Below, one piece after another: positions 19,293 to 27,178 of a stretch of 64,000 nt of DNA. The notes beneath the pieces are model-generated. The model made no database searches. It was not told where the DNA came from and saw nothing but the letters and a program-made list of their open reading frames with translations. The stretch is from Mariniphaga sp041684965 (GTDB lineage Bacteria; Bacteroidota; Bacteroidia; Bacteroidales; Prolixibacteraceae): NCBI GenBank assembly GCA_041684965.1, contig JAWLGR010000005.1, forward strand, positions 1 to 64,000, in the 5' to 3' direction. Position 1 is the stretch's first letter. The number at the start of each line of letters is the position of its first letter. Both the position numbers and the translations under genes were made by a program.

Positions 19293-20654
19293 ATGGCTAA
19301 TCTTCCTTCTAATCGTGATTCTTTTGGTTCCAAGTTTGGTGTGATTGCTGCAACTGCAGGCTCGGCTATCGGTTTGGGGAACATATGGCGTTTTCCCTAT
19401 GTGGCAGGTGAAAACGGGGGAGCAGCTTTTCTTATTATATATCTGGGTTTTATTTTGATTATTGGAATTCCTGTTATGCTTTCTGAATTTACAATCGGGC
19501 GTAGCGGGCAATTAAATGCATTTGGCTCTTTCCGAAAACTGGCGCCTGGAAAACCATGGTATCTGGTTGGACTTATGGGAGTGGTTGCTGCATTTATGAT
19601 TCTCTCATTCTATACTGTAGTTGCCGGTTGGACCCTCGAGTACCTTTTCCAGTCCCTACTGAATGGCTTCAAAGGACTTTCTGCCAGTCAGTTAAGCGAT
19701 ATGTATTTTTCTTTTATTGGAAGCACATGGCGACCGCTTCTTTGGTTTTTTGTGTTTATGGGAATGACTGCCGCTATTATAATCGCTGGAGTCCAGAAAG
19801 GAATTGAAAAGTATACCAAAATTCTGATGCCGGTACTTTTAATTCTTCTTTTAGTTTTAGTATTCCGATCCATTACTTTACCCGGGGCAATGAGAGGAAT
19901 CTCCTTTTTATTTAAACCCGATTTCAGCAAAATCACTGCATCTACAGTTCTTGAAGCCCTGGGACAGGCATTTTTCTCATTGAGCATAGGAATGGGAACT
20001 TTAATAACATATGCTTCATATATTAAAAAGAATGATAATCTGGCAACAACTGCAGTTTCTGTTGCTTTTACCGATACTTTTATCGCTGTTCTTGCGGGTT
20101 TGGCAATTTTCCCGGCAGTTTTTGCATTCAATATTGAACCTGGTTCAGGTGAAGGATTGGTTTATATAACTCTACCAAACATATTTCAACAAATGCCTGG
20201 TGGGTATTTTTTCTCACTCATGTTTTTTGTGTTACTGGTTGTTGCAGCACTTACTTCAACCATTTCGGTGTTGGAAGTTATTGTTGCATTTTTTGTAGAA
20301 GAACTTAGAATGACCCGAAAAGTTGCAACATGGACTGCAACTGCATCGGTTTCAATTTTAGGTGTAATGAGTGTTCTTTCTTCCAGTACACTTGCAGATC
20401 TAAAAATATTTGGATTTACAGTTTTTGGTTTGATGAATTTTGCATCTGCAAATATTTTATTGCCATTGGGTGGTTTTTTTATTGTAATTTTTGTCGCTTG
20501 GTATCTTGGCCGTGGAAAGGCAGCAGATGAATTATCAAACAGCGGGAAATTAAAAGTACGGTATCTTCCATTTTATATGTTCGTCATTAAATTTATAGCT
20601 CCTCTTGCCATCGCTTTTATTTTCCTGCAGGGAGTCGGAATAATAAAATTGTAA
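19293..20654 (+). CDS. Neurotransmitter:sodium symporter family transporter (453 aa)
   Basis: An inner-membrane LeuT-fold Na+-coupled carrier. The first transmembrane helix holds the unwound substrate/Na+ site GSAIGLGNIWRFPY (about residues 21-34), diagnostic of the NSS family; about 11-12 hydrophobic segments follow, the number usual for bacterial members of this length. Substrates of bacterial relatives are amino acids, often tryptophan, tyrosine or branched-chain; nothing here decides which. It lies alone, 126 bases after tamL, with its own ATG. No regulator is adjacent. Confidence 0.92.
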   Translation: MANLPSNRDSFGSKFGVIAATAGSAIGLGNIWRFPYVAGENGGAAFLIIYLGFILIIGIPVMLSEFTIGRSGQLNAFGSFRKLAPGKPWYLVGLMGVVAAFMILSFYTVVAGWTLEYLFQSLLNGFKGLSASQLSDMYFSFIGSTWRPLLWFFVFMGMTAAIIIAGVQKGIEKYTKILMPVLLILLLVLVFRSITLPGAMRGISFLFKPDFSKITASTVLEALGQAFFSLSIGMGTLITYASYIKKNDNLATTAVSVAFTDTFIAVLAGLAIFPAVFAFNIEPGSGEGLVYITLPNIFQQMPGGYFFSLMFFVLLVVAALTSTISVLEVIVAFFVEELRMTRKVATWTATASVSILGVMSVLSSSTLADLKIFGFTVFGLMNFASANILLPLGGFFIVIFVAWYLGRGKAADELSNSGKLKVRYLPFYMFVIKFIAPLAIAFIFLQGVGIIKL

Positions 20655-20776
20655 CGGGTTTGAAAAATTGTTTCGGCCGTATGTAAAAAATGACGTAGAT
20701 TTCTCCTTTGTTTTATCGATAAGTTCTATCTTTAAACTTTGGTTTATTTCATTTGTTAGCTAAAAAATCTGCAAAC

Positions 20777-21871
20777 ATGGAAAAATCCTTTAAGCAGCTG
20801 CTTAGAGAATATTTTTCATTTATGAAAAAAGACAGAAATGGCTTAATGGTAATGATGATTCTGATATTGCTTACCATTGGAGGACATTTTGTTGTTTCCC
20901 GGCTAGATATTAATAAACCTGTTGATTCCTCCCAGATAATCCTGGTATTTGAAGCGTGGCAAGAAGAACAAAATAAACCGCCTTTCCCACAATTATTTTT
21001 TCGTTTTAATCCAAATACAATTACTTCTGAAAGACTTGATTCATTATCGATTCCTGATTTTGTAAAGCGAAATTTAATTGCATACCGCACGTCTGGTGGT
21101 AAATTTAAACAAGCCACTGATCTTCGGAAAATCTATGGCATGAATGATAGTATTTTTGCCCTTATTGAGCCGTATTTATTTTTTCCTGAAAAGGCAGTGC
21201 TCAAACCTATAAGTGGGAATGATGAAATTATTCAGATTAAAGGTTTTTTTGATCCAAATACAGCAATTACTGAGGAATTGTTACAATTTGGATTCAACAG
21301 GTTTCAGATTTCGAACATCGAAAAATATCGACAAAAAGGAGGGATATTTTACAAACCAGAGGATATCTTAAAAATATATGGAATTGATTCTGCTTTTTTT
21401 AATTCTATTAGTAATCAAATTCTAATAGAAGATCCTTATTTAAATCCGATTGCAGAATTACCACTTTCAGTAGTTCGGGTAGAATTAAATGCTGCAGATT
21501 CGATTGATCTGGTAAACCTGAAAGGGATAGGTCCGGTTTTTGCTTCCCGGATTTTAAAATACCGGAGTTTATTGGGGGGGTTTTATTCAACAGATCAGTT
21601 ACTCGAAGTATATGGTTTCCCTGAAAGCACTTATTTAGCATTAAAAAAGAATTTTGCAGTAGATGCAGCAAGAGTAGAAAAATTAAGAATCAATTTTGCT
21701 GAATATTCTGATTTAATTCGTCATCCTTATTTAAAAAAGGAGCATGTTTTGGCTATTTTAAATTACCGTCAAATGAACGGACCTTTTTCAACCAATGAAC
21801 AGGTTATTAGAAGTGGCCTTATAGATTCCGTCTCCTATATGAATATACAACCTTATTTGACCTGTCGTTAA
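20777..21871 (+). CDS. Membrane-anchored protein with four helix-hairpin-helix (ComEA-like) units (364 aa)
   Basis: The ATG at 20777 (MEKSFKQLLREY) is the natural start; a TTG 24 bases upstream only extends the frame. After a cytoplasmic stretch comes one membrane helix (LMVMMILILLTIGG, about 23-36). The outer part has four related units of about 65 residues. The third is canonical: LNAADSIDLVNLKGIGPVFA, followed by RILKYRSLLGGF and a Q-LLEVYG segment. The others are degenerate, with matching RKIYGM, LKIYGI and VIRSGL endings. ComEA-type units bind double-stranded DNA outside the membrane in competence; this larger Bacteroidota form is common but untested, so DNA binding is inference. Confidence 0.82.
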   Translation: MEKSFKQLLREYFSFMKKDRNGLMVMMILILLTIGGHFVVSRLDINKPVDSSQIILVFEAWQEEQNKPPFPQLFFRFNPNTITSERLDSLSIPDFVKRNLIAYRTSGGKFKQATDLRKIYGMNDSIFALIEPYLFFPEKAVLKPISGNDEIIQIKGFFDPNTAITEELLQFGFNRFQISNIEKYRQKGGIFYKPEDILKIYGIDSAFFNSISNQILIEDPYLNPIAELPLSVVRVELNAADSIDLVNLKGIGPVFASRILKYRSLLGGFYSTDQLLEVYGFPESTYLALKKNFAVDAARVEKLRINFAEYSDLIRHPYLKKEHVLAILNYRQMNGPFSTNEQVIRSGLIDSVSYMNIQPYLTCR

Positions 21872-21923
21872 AAATGTTTAAAAGGGAGAGTGAGGGTAGG
21901 AATTTTTATTTTTTTCATTTAAA

Positions 21924-21954
21924 TTTGATTTACTGTGAATAATTTCTACATTTG
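21924..21954 (+). promoter_or_regulatory. Bacteroidota-type promoter for the rpsU operon
   Basis: TTTG at 21924-21927, 19 bases, TACATTTG at 21947-21954. This is a consensus match and starts transcription about 20 bases ahead of the rpsU ATG. Confidence 0.8.
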
Positions 21955-21981
21955 CGCCTCAAATTTAAAAATATGTAGAAT

Positions 21982-22173
21982 ATGATTGTTATTCCGGTAA
22001 AAGAAGGGGAAAATATTGAAAGAGCGCTAAAGCGGTTTAAGCGGAAATTTGAAAAAACAGGCGTAATTAAAGAATTGCGTGAGCGGCAAAAATTTACAAA
22101 ACCTTCAATTAAAAGAAGGGAAGAAGTCAAGAAGGCTGCTTATATTGAAAAATTACAGCGCCAGGAAGATTAA
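21982..22173 (+). CDS. rpsU: 30S ribosomal protein S21 (63 aa)
   Basis: Small basic S21 protein, full family length, with N-terminal VIPVKEGENIERALKRFKRK and an Arg/Lys-rich C-terminus (KKAAYIEKLQRQED). In Bacteroidota S21 helps hold the anti-Shine-Dalgarno sequence of 16S rRNA out of use, matching the scarcity of Shine-Dalgarno sites here. First gene of rpsU-xer-hpf, driven by the promoter at 21924. Confidence 0.95.
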   Translation: MIVIPVKEGENIERALKRFKRKFEKTGVIKELRERQKFTKPSIKRREEVKKAAYIEKLQRQED

Positions 22174-22206
22174 AATGATGTATTCCTGGTGTAGTGAAAT
22201 GAATTA

Positions 22207-23094
22207 ATGAATTATCAGGAATCATTTATCAGCTATTTGACATATGAGAAGAGAAATTCTTCTCATACGGTTGTTGCATATAAAAAAGACCTTGATCAGT
22301 TTGTGACTTTTTGCACAGATATGATTGAGGTATTTGATTTTAAAAGGGTTGATTCACAGCTTGTAAGAAGTTGGGTAGTGCATTTAATGGAGAAGGAATA
22401 TACTCCCAGGTCTGTAAACCGCAAGATATCGACTTTAAAAGCTTTTTTCAGATATTTAATGAAAAATGAAGTTGTTGATAACAATCCTGCTGCACACATC
22501 ACCCTGCCGAAAATTAGGAAAAAATTACCCAATTATGTTGAAGAAAATAAATTGCATCAATTATTTGACAATGGATTTTTTTCAGATGATTTTGAAGGGG
22601 TTCGTGATAAGTTGATTATTTTACTGCTTTATGGTACAGGAATCCGGCTTGCTGAATTGTTAAAGTTAAGGGAAAGAGATTTTGATATGGGTGAATATTT
22701 GATTAGGGTTACAGGAAAAAGATTAAAGGAAAGGGTGATTCCTTATCCAAAGAGTATTAATCTATTGTTGCAACAGTATATCGAAATCAGAAACCGGGAA
22801 AAAGGAGAATCTCCCGATGTATTACTTGTAACCGGGAAAGGTAACCCAGTTTACCTAAAATTGGTTTACAGGGTAGTAAATCGATATCTAAATCTGGTTA
22901 CTTCGCTTGAAAAAAAAAGTCCTCATGTTCTGAGGCATTCTTATGCCACTCATTTGCTCAATAGAGGAGCTGATTTAAACGCAGTCAAAGAGTTGCTTGG
23001 TCATTCCAATTTGTCTGCAACTCAAATATATACACATACAACATTCGAAAAGTTACATTCTATTTATAAACAAGCCCATCCAAGGGGCAATTAA
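22207..23094 (+). CDS. Tyrosine recombinase, XerC/XerD type (295 aa)
   Basis: An N-terminal SAM-like core-binding domain (residues 1-90) and a complete tyrosine-recombinase catalytic domain. The catalytic set is Arg147 (GTGIRLAEL), Lys near 171, His240 and Arg243 (HVLRHSYATHLL), His266 (LLGHSN) and nucleophile Tyr275 (TQIYTHTT). Length and conserved place between rpsU and hpf argue for a housekeeping Xer recombinase that resolves chromosome dimers, not for an integrase of a mobile element. No attachment site or integrase-linked cargo is seen. Which Xer (C or D) cannot be decided from this window. Confidence 0.93.
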   Translation: MNYQESFISYLTYEKRNSSHTVVAYKKDLDQFVTFCTDMIEVFDFKRVDSQLVRSWVVHLMEKEYTPRSVNRKISTLKAFFRYLMKNEVVDNNPAAHITLPKIRKKLPNYVEENKLHQLFDNGFFSDDFEGVRDKLIILLLYGTGIRLAELLKLRERDFDMGEYLIRVTGKRLKERVIPYPKSINLLLQQYIEIRNREKGESPDVLLVTGKGNPVYLKLVYRVVNRYLNLVTSLEKKSPHVLRHSYATHLLNRGADLNAVKELLGHSNLSATQIYTHTTFEKLHSIYKQAHPRGN

Positions 23095-23105
23095 AAAGTG
23101 TTTCT

Positions 23106-23408
23106 ATGGAAGTTATAATTAATTCAGTACATTTCGATGCCGATCAAAGGTTACTAGATTTTATAAATAAAAAAGTAAACAAGCTGGATACTTTTTTTGA
23201 TGGGATAATTAATGCCGAAGTGACATTGAGAGTTTTAAAACCTGAAACACCTAAGAATAAAATTTCAGAAGTAAAAATTTCACTGCCTGTTAATGGTTAT
23301 CTTTTTGCAAAAAAAGAAGCTGATTCATTTGAAGAAGCAACTGATATGGCACTTGATGCTATGAGAAAGCAACTTGGTAAATATAAAGAAAAAATCAAGA
23401 GTAAATAA
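23106..23408 (+). CDS. hpf: Ribosome hibernation-promoting factor, short form (100 aa)
   Basis: A short HPF/YfiA protein: MEVIINSVHFDADQRLLDFI opening, beta-alpha-beta-beta-beta-alpha size of about 100 residues, and a Lys-rich C-terminal helix (RKQLGKYKEKIKSK). It lacks the C-terminal dimerisation domain of long HPF, so it would act like E. coli HPF or YfiA, binding the 30S channel in stationary phase. The gene starts 11 bases after xer and is the last gene of that operon. Confidence 0.93.
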   Translation: MEVIINSVHFDADQRLLDFINKKVNKLDTFFDGIINAEVTLRVLKPETPKNKISEVKISLPVNGYLFAKKEADSFEEATDMALDAMRKQLGKYKEKIKSK

Positions 23409-23455
23409 AAAGTTATTTTTGCCCTTATAATATTAGATTTTTAAAATAATATTTT

Positions 23456-23463
23456 TACATTTG
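23456..23463 (+). promoter_or_regulatory. Upstream promoter element (P1) of the tRNA-tuf unit
   Basis: TACATTTG fits TAnnTTTG exactly; the matching upstream element is poor (TTAG near 23433). It would produce a leader of about 190 bases before tRNA-Gly. Confidence 0.45.
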
Positions 23464-23602
23464 CACACCCTTTTTGGGGGGCGTTTCAGAAACATCTGAA
23501 TTGAAAGTAGTTGTAAGAAATTGACAGATTTTTAAAGGATTTGAGGATAAAAAATGAAGTCTGAAAAATCTGTCTCAGCTCTTTATTTTCAGAATGACAG
23601 TA

Positions 23603-23636
23603 TTTGGTCGGTTTTTGATAAAATTTTGTAATTTTG
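23603..23636 (+). promoter_or_regulatory. Proximal promoter (P2) of the tRNA-tuf unit
   Basis: TTTG at 23603-23606 and TAATTTTG at 23629-23636, 22 bases apart. Transcription would begin near 23643, about 20 bases before the tRNA-Gly, the short leader expected for tRNA processing. Confidence 0.6.
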
Positions 23637-23663
23637 CAGCGCATTTTTTTAATGCTATACATT

Positions 23664-23736
23664 GCGGGAGTAGCTCAGTCGATAGAGCATTAGCCTTCCA
23701 AGCTAAGGGTCGCGGGTTTGAATCCCGTCTCCCGCT
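23664..23736 (+). tRNA. tRNA-Gly (anticodon TCC)
   Basis: Full cloverleaf of 73 bases: acceptor GCGGGAG with CTCCCGC, D arm AGCTCAGTCGATAGAGC, anticodon arm TTAGC-CTTCCAA-GCTAA with TCC, T arm CGGGTTTGAATCCCG, discriminator T. CCA is not encoded. Matches the glyT position of the classical tRNA-tuf cluster. Confidence 0.96.
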
Positions 23737-23799
23737 CAAAACAGAGATTGGAGTTTTAAGCATTGATGCTTTTAATTCCTGTCTCTTTATGTGTTTAAA

Positions 23800-23871
<72 letters not shown>

Positions 23872-23906
23872 CAATGAATTTAGATAATAATTAAAAATTT
23901 TGAATT

Positions 23907-25094
23907 ATGGCTAAGCAAACATTCGTAAGGGACAAGGACCATGTCAATATAGGTACTATTGGCCATGTTGACCATGGGAAAACTACCTTGACAGCAGCTA
24001 TCACAATGGTATTGGCCAAGAAAGGCCTTTCAGAAATTAAATCTTTTGATTCAATTGATAATGCACCCGAAGAAAAAGAAAGGGGTATTACAATTAATAC
24101 AGCTCACGTTGAGTATCAAACCGAAAAGCGTCACTATGCTCATGTTGACTGTCCCGGTCACGCCGACTATGTTAAAAACATGGTTACAGGTGCTGCCCAG
24201 ATGGACGGTGCTATTATCGTAGTTGCTGCTACTGATGGTCCGATGCCTCAAACACGCGAACATATCCTGCTGGCACGTCAGGTAAACGTTCCTAAACTTG
24301 TTGTTTTCATGAACAAGGTTGATATGGTTGATGATGAGGAAATCCTTGAGCTGGTTGAAATGGAAGTTCGGGAATTACTTGATTTCTACGAATTCGACGG
24401 CGATAATACGCCTGTTATCAGGGGTTCTGCCCTTGGTGCTATGAACGGTGAAGCTCAATGGGAAGAAAAAATAATGGAACTTATGGATGCCGTTGACACA
24501 TGGATACCACTTCCTCCCCGTGAAGTAGACAAGCCATTTTTGATGCCGGTTGAAGATGTATTTTCCATTACCGGCCGTGGAACAGTGGCTACCGGCCGTA
24601 TCGAAACCGGCAAGGTTCATACTGGTGACGAACTCCAGCTGATTGGTCTTGGTGCCGAAGGACGAAAAACGGTTTGTACCGGTGTTGAAATGTTCCGGAA
24701 AATTCTTGACGATGGCCAGGCTGGTGATAATGTTGGTCTGCTGCTTCGTGGTGTGGATAAAAAAGAAATTAAACGTGGACAGATTCTGGCAAAACCGGGT
24801 TCAATCACTCCGCACACCAGGTTTAAAGCTGAGGTGTACGTGCTTAAAAAAGAAGAAGGTGGCCGCCACACTCCGTTCCACAACAAATACCGTCCTCAGT
24901 TCTACCTGCGTACACTTGATGTAACCGGTGAAATTCATCTTCCTGAAGGTCGCGAAATGGTTATGCCTGGTGATAACGTATCAATTGAAGTGGAATTGAT
25001 TTACCCGGTAGCACTAAACATAGGTTTGCGTTTTGCAATCCGTGAAGGTGGCCGTACCGTAGGTGCAGGACAGGTTACTGAAATTATTAATTAA
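23907..25094 (+). CDS. tuf: Elongation factor Tu (395 aa)
   Basis: Full-length EF-Tu, GTPase delivering aminoacyl-tRNA to the ribosome. G1 GHVDHGKTT at 19-27, switch I RGITINTAHVEY at about 58-69, G3 DCPGHADYVKNM at about 80-91 and G4 NKVDMVDD at about 135-142 are all present, followed by domains 2 and 3. It is cotranscribed with the two upstream tRNAs, as in E. coli tufB, and is closed by a hairpin at 25113-25145. No alternative start is possible near the N-terminus. Confidence 0.98.
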   Translation: MAKQTFVRDKDHVNIGTIGHVDHGKTTLTAAITMVLAKKGLSEIKSFDSIDNAPEEKERGITINTAHVEYQTEKRHYAHVDCPGHADYVKNMVTGAAQMDGAIIVVAATDGPMPQTREHILLARQVNVPKLVVFMNKVDMVDDEEILELVEMEVRELLDFYEFDGDNTPVIRGSALGAMNGEAQWEEKIMELMDAVDTWIPLPPREVDKPFLMPVEDVFSITGRGTVATGRIETGKVHTGDELQLIGLGAEGRKTVCTGVEMFRKILDDGQAGDNVGLLLRGVDKKEIKRGQILAKPGSITPHTRFKAEVYVLKKEEGGRHTPFHNKYRPQFYLRTLDVTGEIHLPEGREMVMPGDNVSIEVELIYPVALNIGLRFAIREGGRTVGAGQVTEIIN

Positions 25095-25112
25095 AGCATT
25101 GCAGTATAGATA

Positions 25113-25145
25113 ATAAGTCCCGGGAGTATTATCACCGGGACTTAT
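25113..25145 (+). terminator. Hairpin after tuf
   Basis: ATAAGTCCCGG (25113-25123) pairs fully with CCGGGACTTAT (25135-25145), eleven pairs around an 11-base loop. The T-run after it is short (TTAAC), so it may end transcription only partly or serve as a processing/stability hairpin ahead of secE. Confidence 0.65.
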
Positions 25146-25148
25146 TTA

Positions 25149-25208
25149 ACGGAAGAACTCAGATGGGAGTTTCTTACACAATTGTAAGTTCGATCCTTAC
25201 CTTCCGTA
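25149..25208 (+). pseudogene. Anticodon-less tRNA remnant at the usual tRNA-Trp position
   Basis: Sixty bases fold as a tRNA without its middle. A 7-bp acceptor ACGGAAG (25149-25155) pairs with CTTCCGT (25201-25207) and is followed by A at 73. A D-like arm CTC-AGATGG-GAG is at 25158-25169. A perfect T arm is GTAAG-TTCGATC-CTTAC at 25184-25200, with the TTCGA loop. Between D and T arms only 14 bases remain (TTTCTTACACAATT) where about 23 are needed, so there is no anticodon arm. CTTAC (25173-25177) could also pair with GTAAG (25184-25188), competing with the T arm. Placement between tuf and secE is that of tRNA-Trp in many bacteria, but tRNA identity is inference. Confidence 0.7.
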
Positions 25209-25229
25209 CAAATTGACTAATAGTTAAAG

Positions 25230-25421
25230 ATGAAATTGAAAGTATATTTACAGGACGCCTACGATGAACTTGTTCATAAAGTTACCTGGCCTACCTGGAA
25301 AGAACTGCAAAGCAGTGCATTGGTTGTAATGGTTGCTTCCGCTATTATATCACTCGTAATTTTCGCTATGGATCTGTCATTCAGAAACATAATGGAGTTT
25401 ATTTACGGATTGTTTTATTAA
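25230..25421 (+). CDS. secE: Preprotein translocase subunit SecE (63 aa)
   Basis: Short single-membrane-helix SecE typical of most bacteria (E. coli's has three helices). The conserved amphipathic segment ELVHKVTWPTWKEL (about 13-26), with the W-P-T/S motif, precedes one helix at about 32-52. Partner of SecY in the inner-membrane channel. First in the secE-nusG-rplKAJL run. Confidence 0.96.
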   Translation: MKLKVYLQDAYDELVHKVTWPTWKELQSSALVVMVASAIISLVIFAMDLSFRNIMEFIYGLFY

Positions 25422-25442
25422 TTGAAATCCTGAGATCAAAAA

Positions 25443-25991
25443 ATGAGCGAAACAACAAAAAAATGGTATGTTCTTCGGGCAATCGGAGGGAAAGAGAAGA
25501 AAGTCAAGGAATATATCGAACACGAAATCGCGAATGGAGATCTGAAGGATTTTGTTGAGCAGGTTTTAATACCTACGGAGAAAGTTTATCAAATCCGAAG
25601 CGGTAAAAAAATCAGCAAAGAACGAAACTTTTTTCCCGGTTATGTACTCATTGAAGCCAGCCTGGTGGGTGAAGTTACACACACACTCAGGAACATACCA
25701 AATGTAATCGGATTCCTTGGCGACACCAAAGGTGGGGACCCGGTTCCAATCAGGCCGAGTGAGGTGAACCGGATATTGGGAAAAGTGGATGAACTTGCTG
25801 AAACCGGTGAGGAATTAAACATTCCTTTCGTGGTGGGAGAAACCGTAAAAGTAATCGACGGACCATTTAACGGCTTTAACGGAACCATTGAGGCAATCAA
25901 TGAAGAGAAGAAAAAGCTGCAGGTAATGGTGAAGATTTTTGGACGTAAAACTCCTTTAGAACTTAGCTTTATGCAGGTTGAAAAGGAATAG
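25443..25991 (+). CDS. nusG: Transcription antitermination factor NusG (182 aa)
   Basis: NGN domain (WYVLRAIGGKEKKVKEYI at the start; FPGYVLIEA near residue 60) and a C-terminal KOW domain (VKVIDGPFNGFNGTIEAI near 137-154). Binds the RNA polymerase clamp and couples transcription to the ribosome or Rho. Starts 21 bases after secE. Confidence 0.97.
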   Translation: MSETTKKWYVLRAIGGKEKKVKEYIEHEIANGDLKDFVEQVLIPTEKVYQIRSGKKISKERNFFPGYVLIEASLVGEVTHTLRNIPNVIGFLGDTKGGDPVPIRPSEVNRILGKVDELAETGEELNIPFVVGETVKVIDGPFNGFNGTIEAINEEKKKLQVMVKIFGRKTPLELSFMQVEKE

Positions 25992-26011
25992 AAACGCTTA
26001 TATTATTTATT

Positions 26012-26452
26012 ATGGCGAAAGAAGTTGCTGGATTAATTAAATTACAGATTAAAGGAGGGGCGGCAAATCCGTCACCACCGGTGGGCCCAGCATTAGGTTC
26101 AAAGGGAGTGAATATAATGCAGTTTTGTAAACAGTTTAACGGCAGGACCCAGGATCAGGCCGGTAAAGTATTACCTGTAGTAATTACTGTTTACAGTGAT
26201 AAGTCGTTTGACTTCATTATAAAACAACCTCCTGTGGCCATTCAGTTGCTAGAATTAGCTAAAGTAAAAAAGGGTTCTTCAGAACCTCATGTCAGTAAGA
26301 TTGGCAGTGTTACCTGGAGTCAGGTTAAAGAAATTGCCGAATCAAAAATGACGGATTTAAATTGCTTTACAGTTGAGTCAGCAATGAAAATGGTAGCTGG
26401 AACTGCCAGAAGTATGGGAATCACCGTAAAAGGTGCCGTACCATTCAAATAA
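26012..26452 (+). CDS. rplK: 50S ribosomal protein L11 (146 aa)
   Basis: Complete L11: N-terminal domain with GGAANPSPPVGPALGSKGVN (residues 16-35), which binds release and elongation factors, and an rRNA-binding C-terminal domain (TDLNCFTVESAMKMVAGTA). It binds the GTPase-associated centre of 23S rRNA. 20 bases after nusG; L1 follows by 18. Confidence 0.97.
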   Translation: MAKEVAGLIKLQIKGGAANPSPPVGPALGSKGVNIMQFCKQFNGRTQDQAGKVLPVVITVYSDKSFDFIIKQPPVAIQLLELAKVKKGSSEPHVSKIGSVTWSQVKEIAESKMTDLNCFTVESAMKMVAGTARSMGITVKGAVPFK

Positions 26453-26470
26453 CAAATTAATATTTAAAAG

Positions 26471-27166
26471 ATGGGCAGAATTACGAAAAATAAAAAAGCT
26501 TCTCTTGGAAAACTCGAAAAGGGAAAAACTTACACGATTGACGAAGCAGCCAATCTGGTGAAGGAAGTTACTTTTACTAAGTTTGATGCTTCGGTTGATA
26601 TTGATGTGAGACTGGGAGTTGACCCAAGGAAAGCCAACCAAATGGTTAGAGGCGTAGTTTCTTTACCCCATGGAACAGGAAAAGAGATTCGTGTGCTGGC
26701 TTTGGTTACTCCCGACAAGGAGGAAGAAGCCAAAGATGCAGGTGCGGATTATGTTGGTTTGGATGATTATATCGAAAAAATCAAAGGTGGTTGGACCGAC
26801 GTGGATGTGGTAATAACCATGCCCCCGGTTATGGGTAAAGTAGGCCAGTTAGGCCGGATCTTAGGCCCGCGAGGTTTGATGCCGAATCCTAAAAGCGGCA
26901 CGGTGACCATGGATGTGGGAAAAGCCGTGAGTGAAGTGAAACAAGGGAAAATTGATTTTAAAGTAGATAAATTTGGTATTGTACATACCTCAATCGGTAA
27001 AGTTTCTTTTGCTCCTGAAAAGATCAGGGAAAACGCTGTTGAGTTTATCAATACCATTGTTAAATTGAAACCAACAGCCGCAAAAGGTACTTACATTAAA
27101 AGCATCTATCTCTCCAGTACCATGAGCCCTGGTATTAAAGTTGAACCCAAGTCAGTTACTGACTAA
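26471..27166 (+). CDS. rplA: 50S ribosomal protein L1 (231 aa)
   Basis: Full-length L1, L1-stalk protein and in many bacteria translational repressor of rplK-rplA. The family signature GRILGPRGLMPNPKSGTVT lies at about residues 128-146, and the N-terminal TKFDASVDIDVRLGVD strand is present. I did not find an obvious copy of the L1 binding site in the short rplK leader. Start ATG at 26471. Confidence 0.97.
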   Translation: MGRITKNKKASLGKLEKGKTYTIDEAANLVKEVTFTKFDASVDIDVRLGVDPRKANQMVRGVVSLPHGTGKEIRVLALVTPDKEEEAKDAGADYVGLDDYIEKIKGGWTDVDVVITMPPVMGKVGQLGRILGPRGLMPNPKSGTVTMDVGKAVSEVKQGKIDFKVDKFGIVHTSIGKVSFAPEKIRENAVEFINTIVKLKPTAAKGTYIKSIYLSSTMSPGIKVEPKSVTD

Positions 27167-27178
27167 AACAGTGTAAAA

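Larger units (their letters stand above)
23409..23663 (+). other. Leader region upstream of the tRNA-tuf unit, with an 11-bp inverted repeat
   Basis: 255 bases with two promoters and no tRNA. GACAGATTTTT (23523-23533) is the exact reverse complement of AAAAATCTGTC (23564-23574), 30 bases apart. A 25-codon frame starts at ATG 23554 (MKSEKSVSALYF) and ends before the second promoter's product. In many bacteria this interval holds tRNA-Thr and tRNA-Tyr; I see no trace of either. Confidence 0.45.

Noticed and set aside
22207..23094. Tyrosine recombinase as integrase of a genomic island
   Set aside because: It sits in the conserved rpsU-xer-hpf order, and nothing mobile or att-like surrounds it, although tRNA genes are close.
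25149..25208. Functional tRNA-Trp
   Set aside because: Only 14 bases lie between the D and T arms, so no anticodon arm can form and no CCA anticodon is present.
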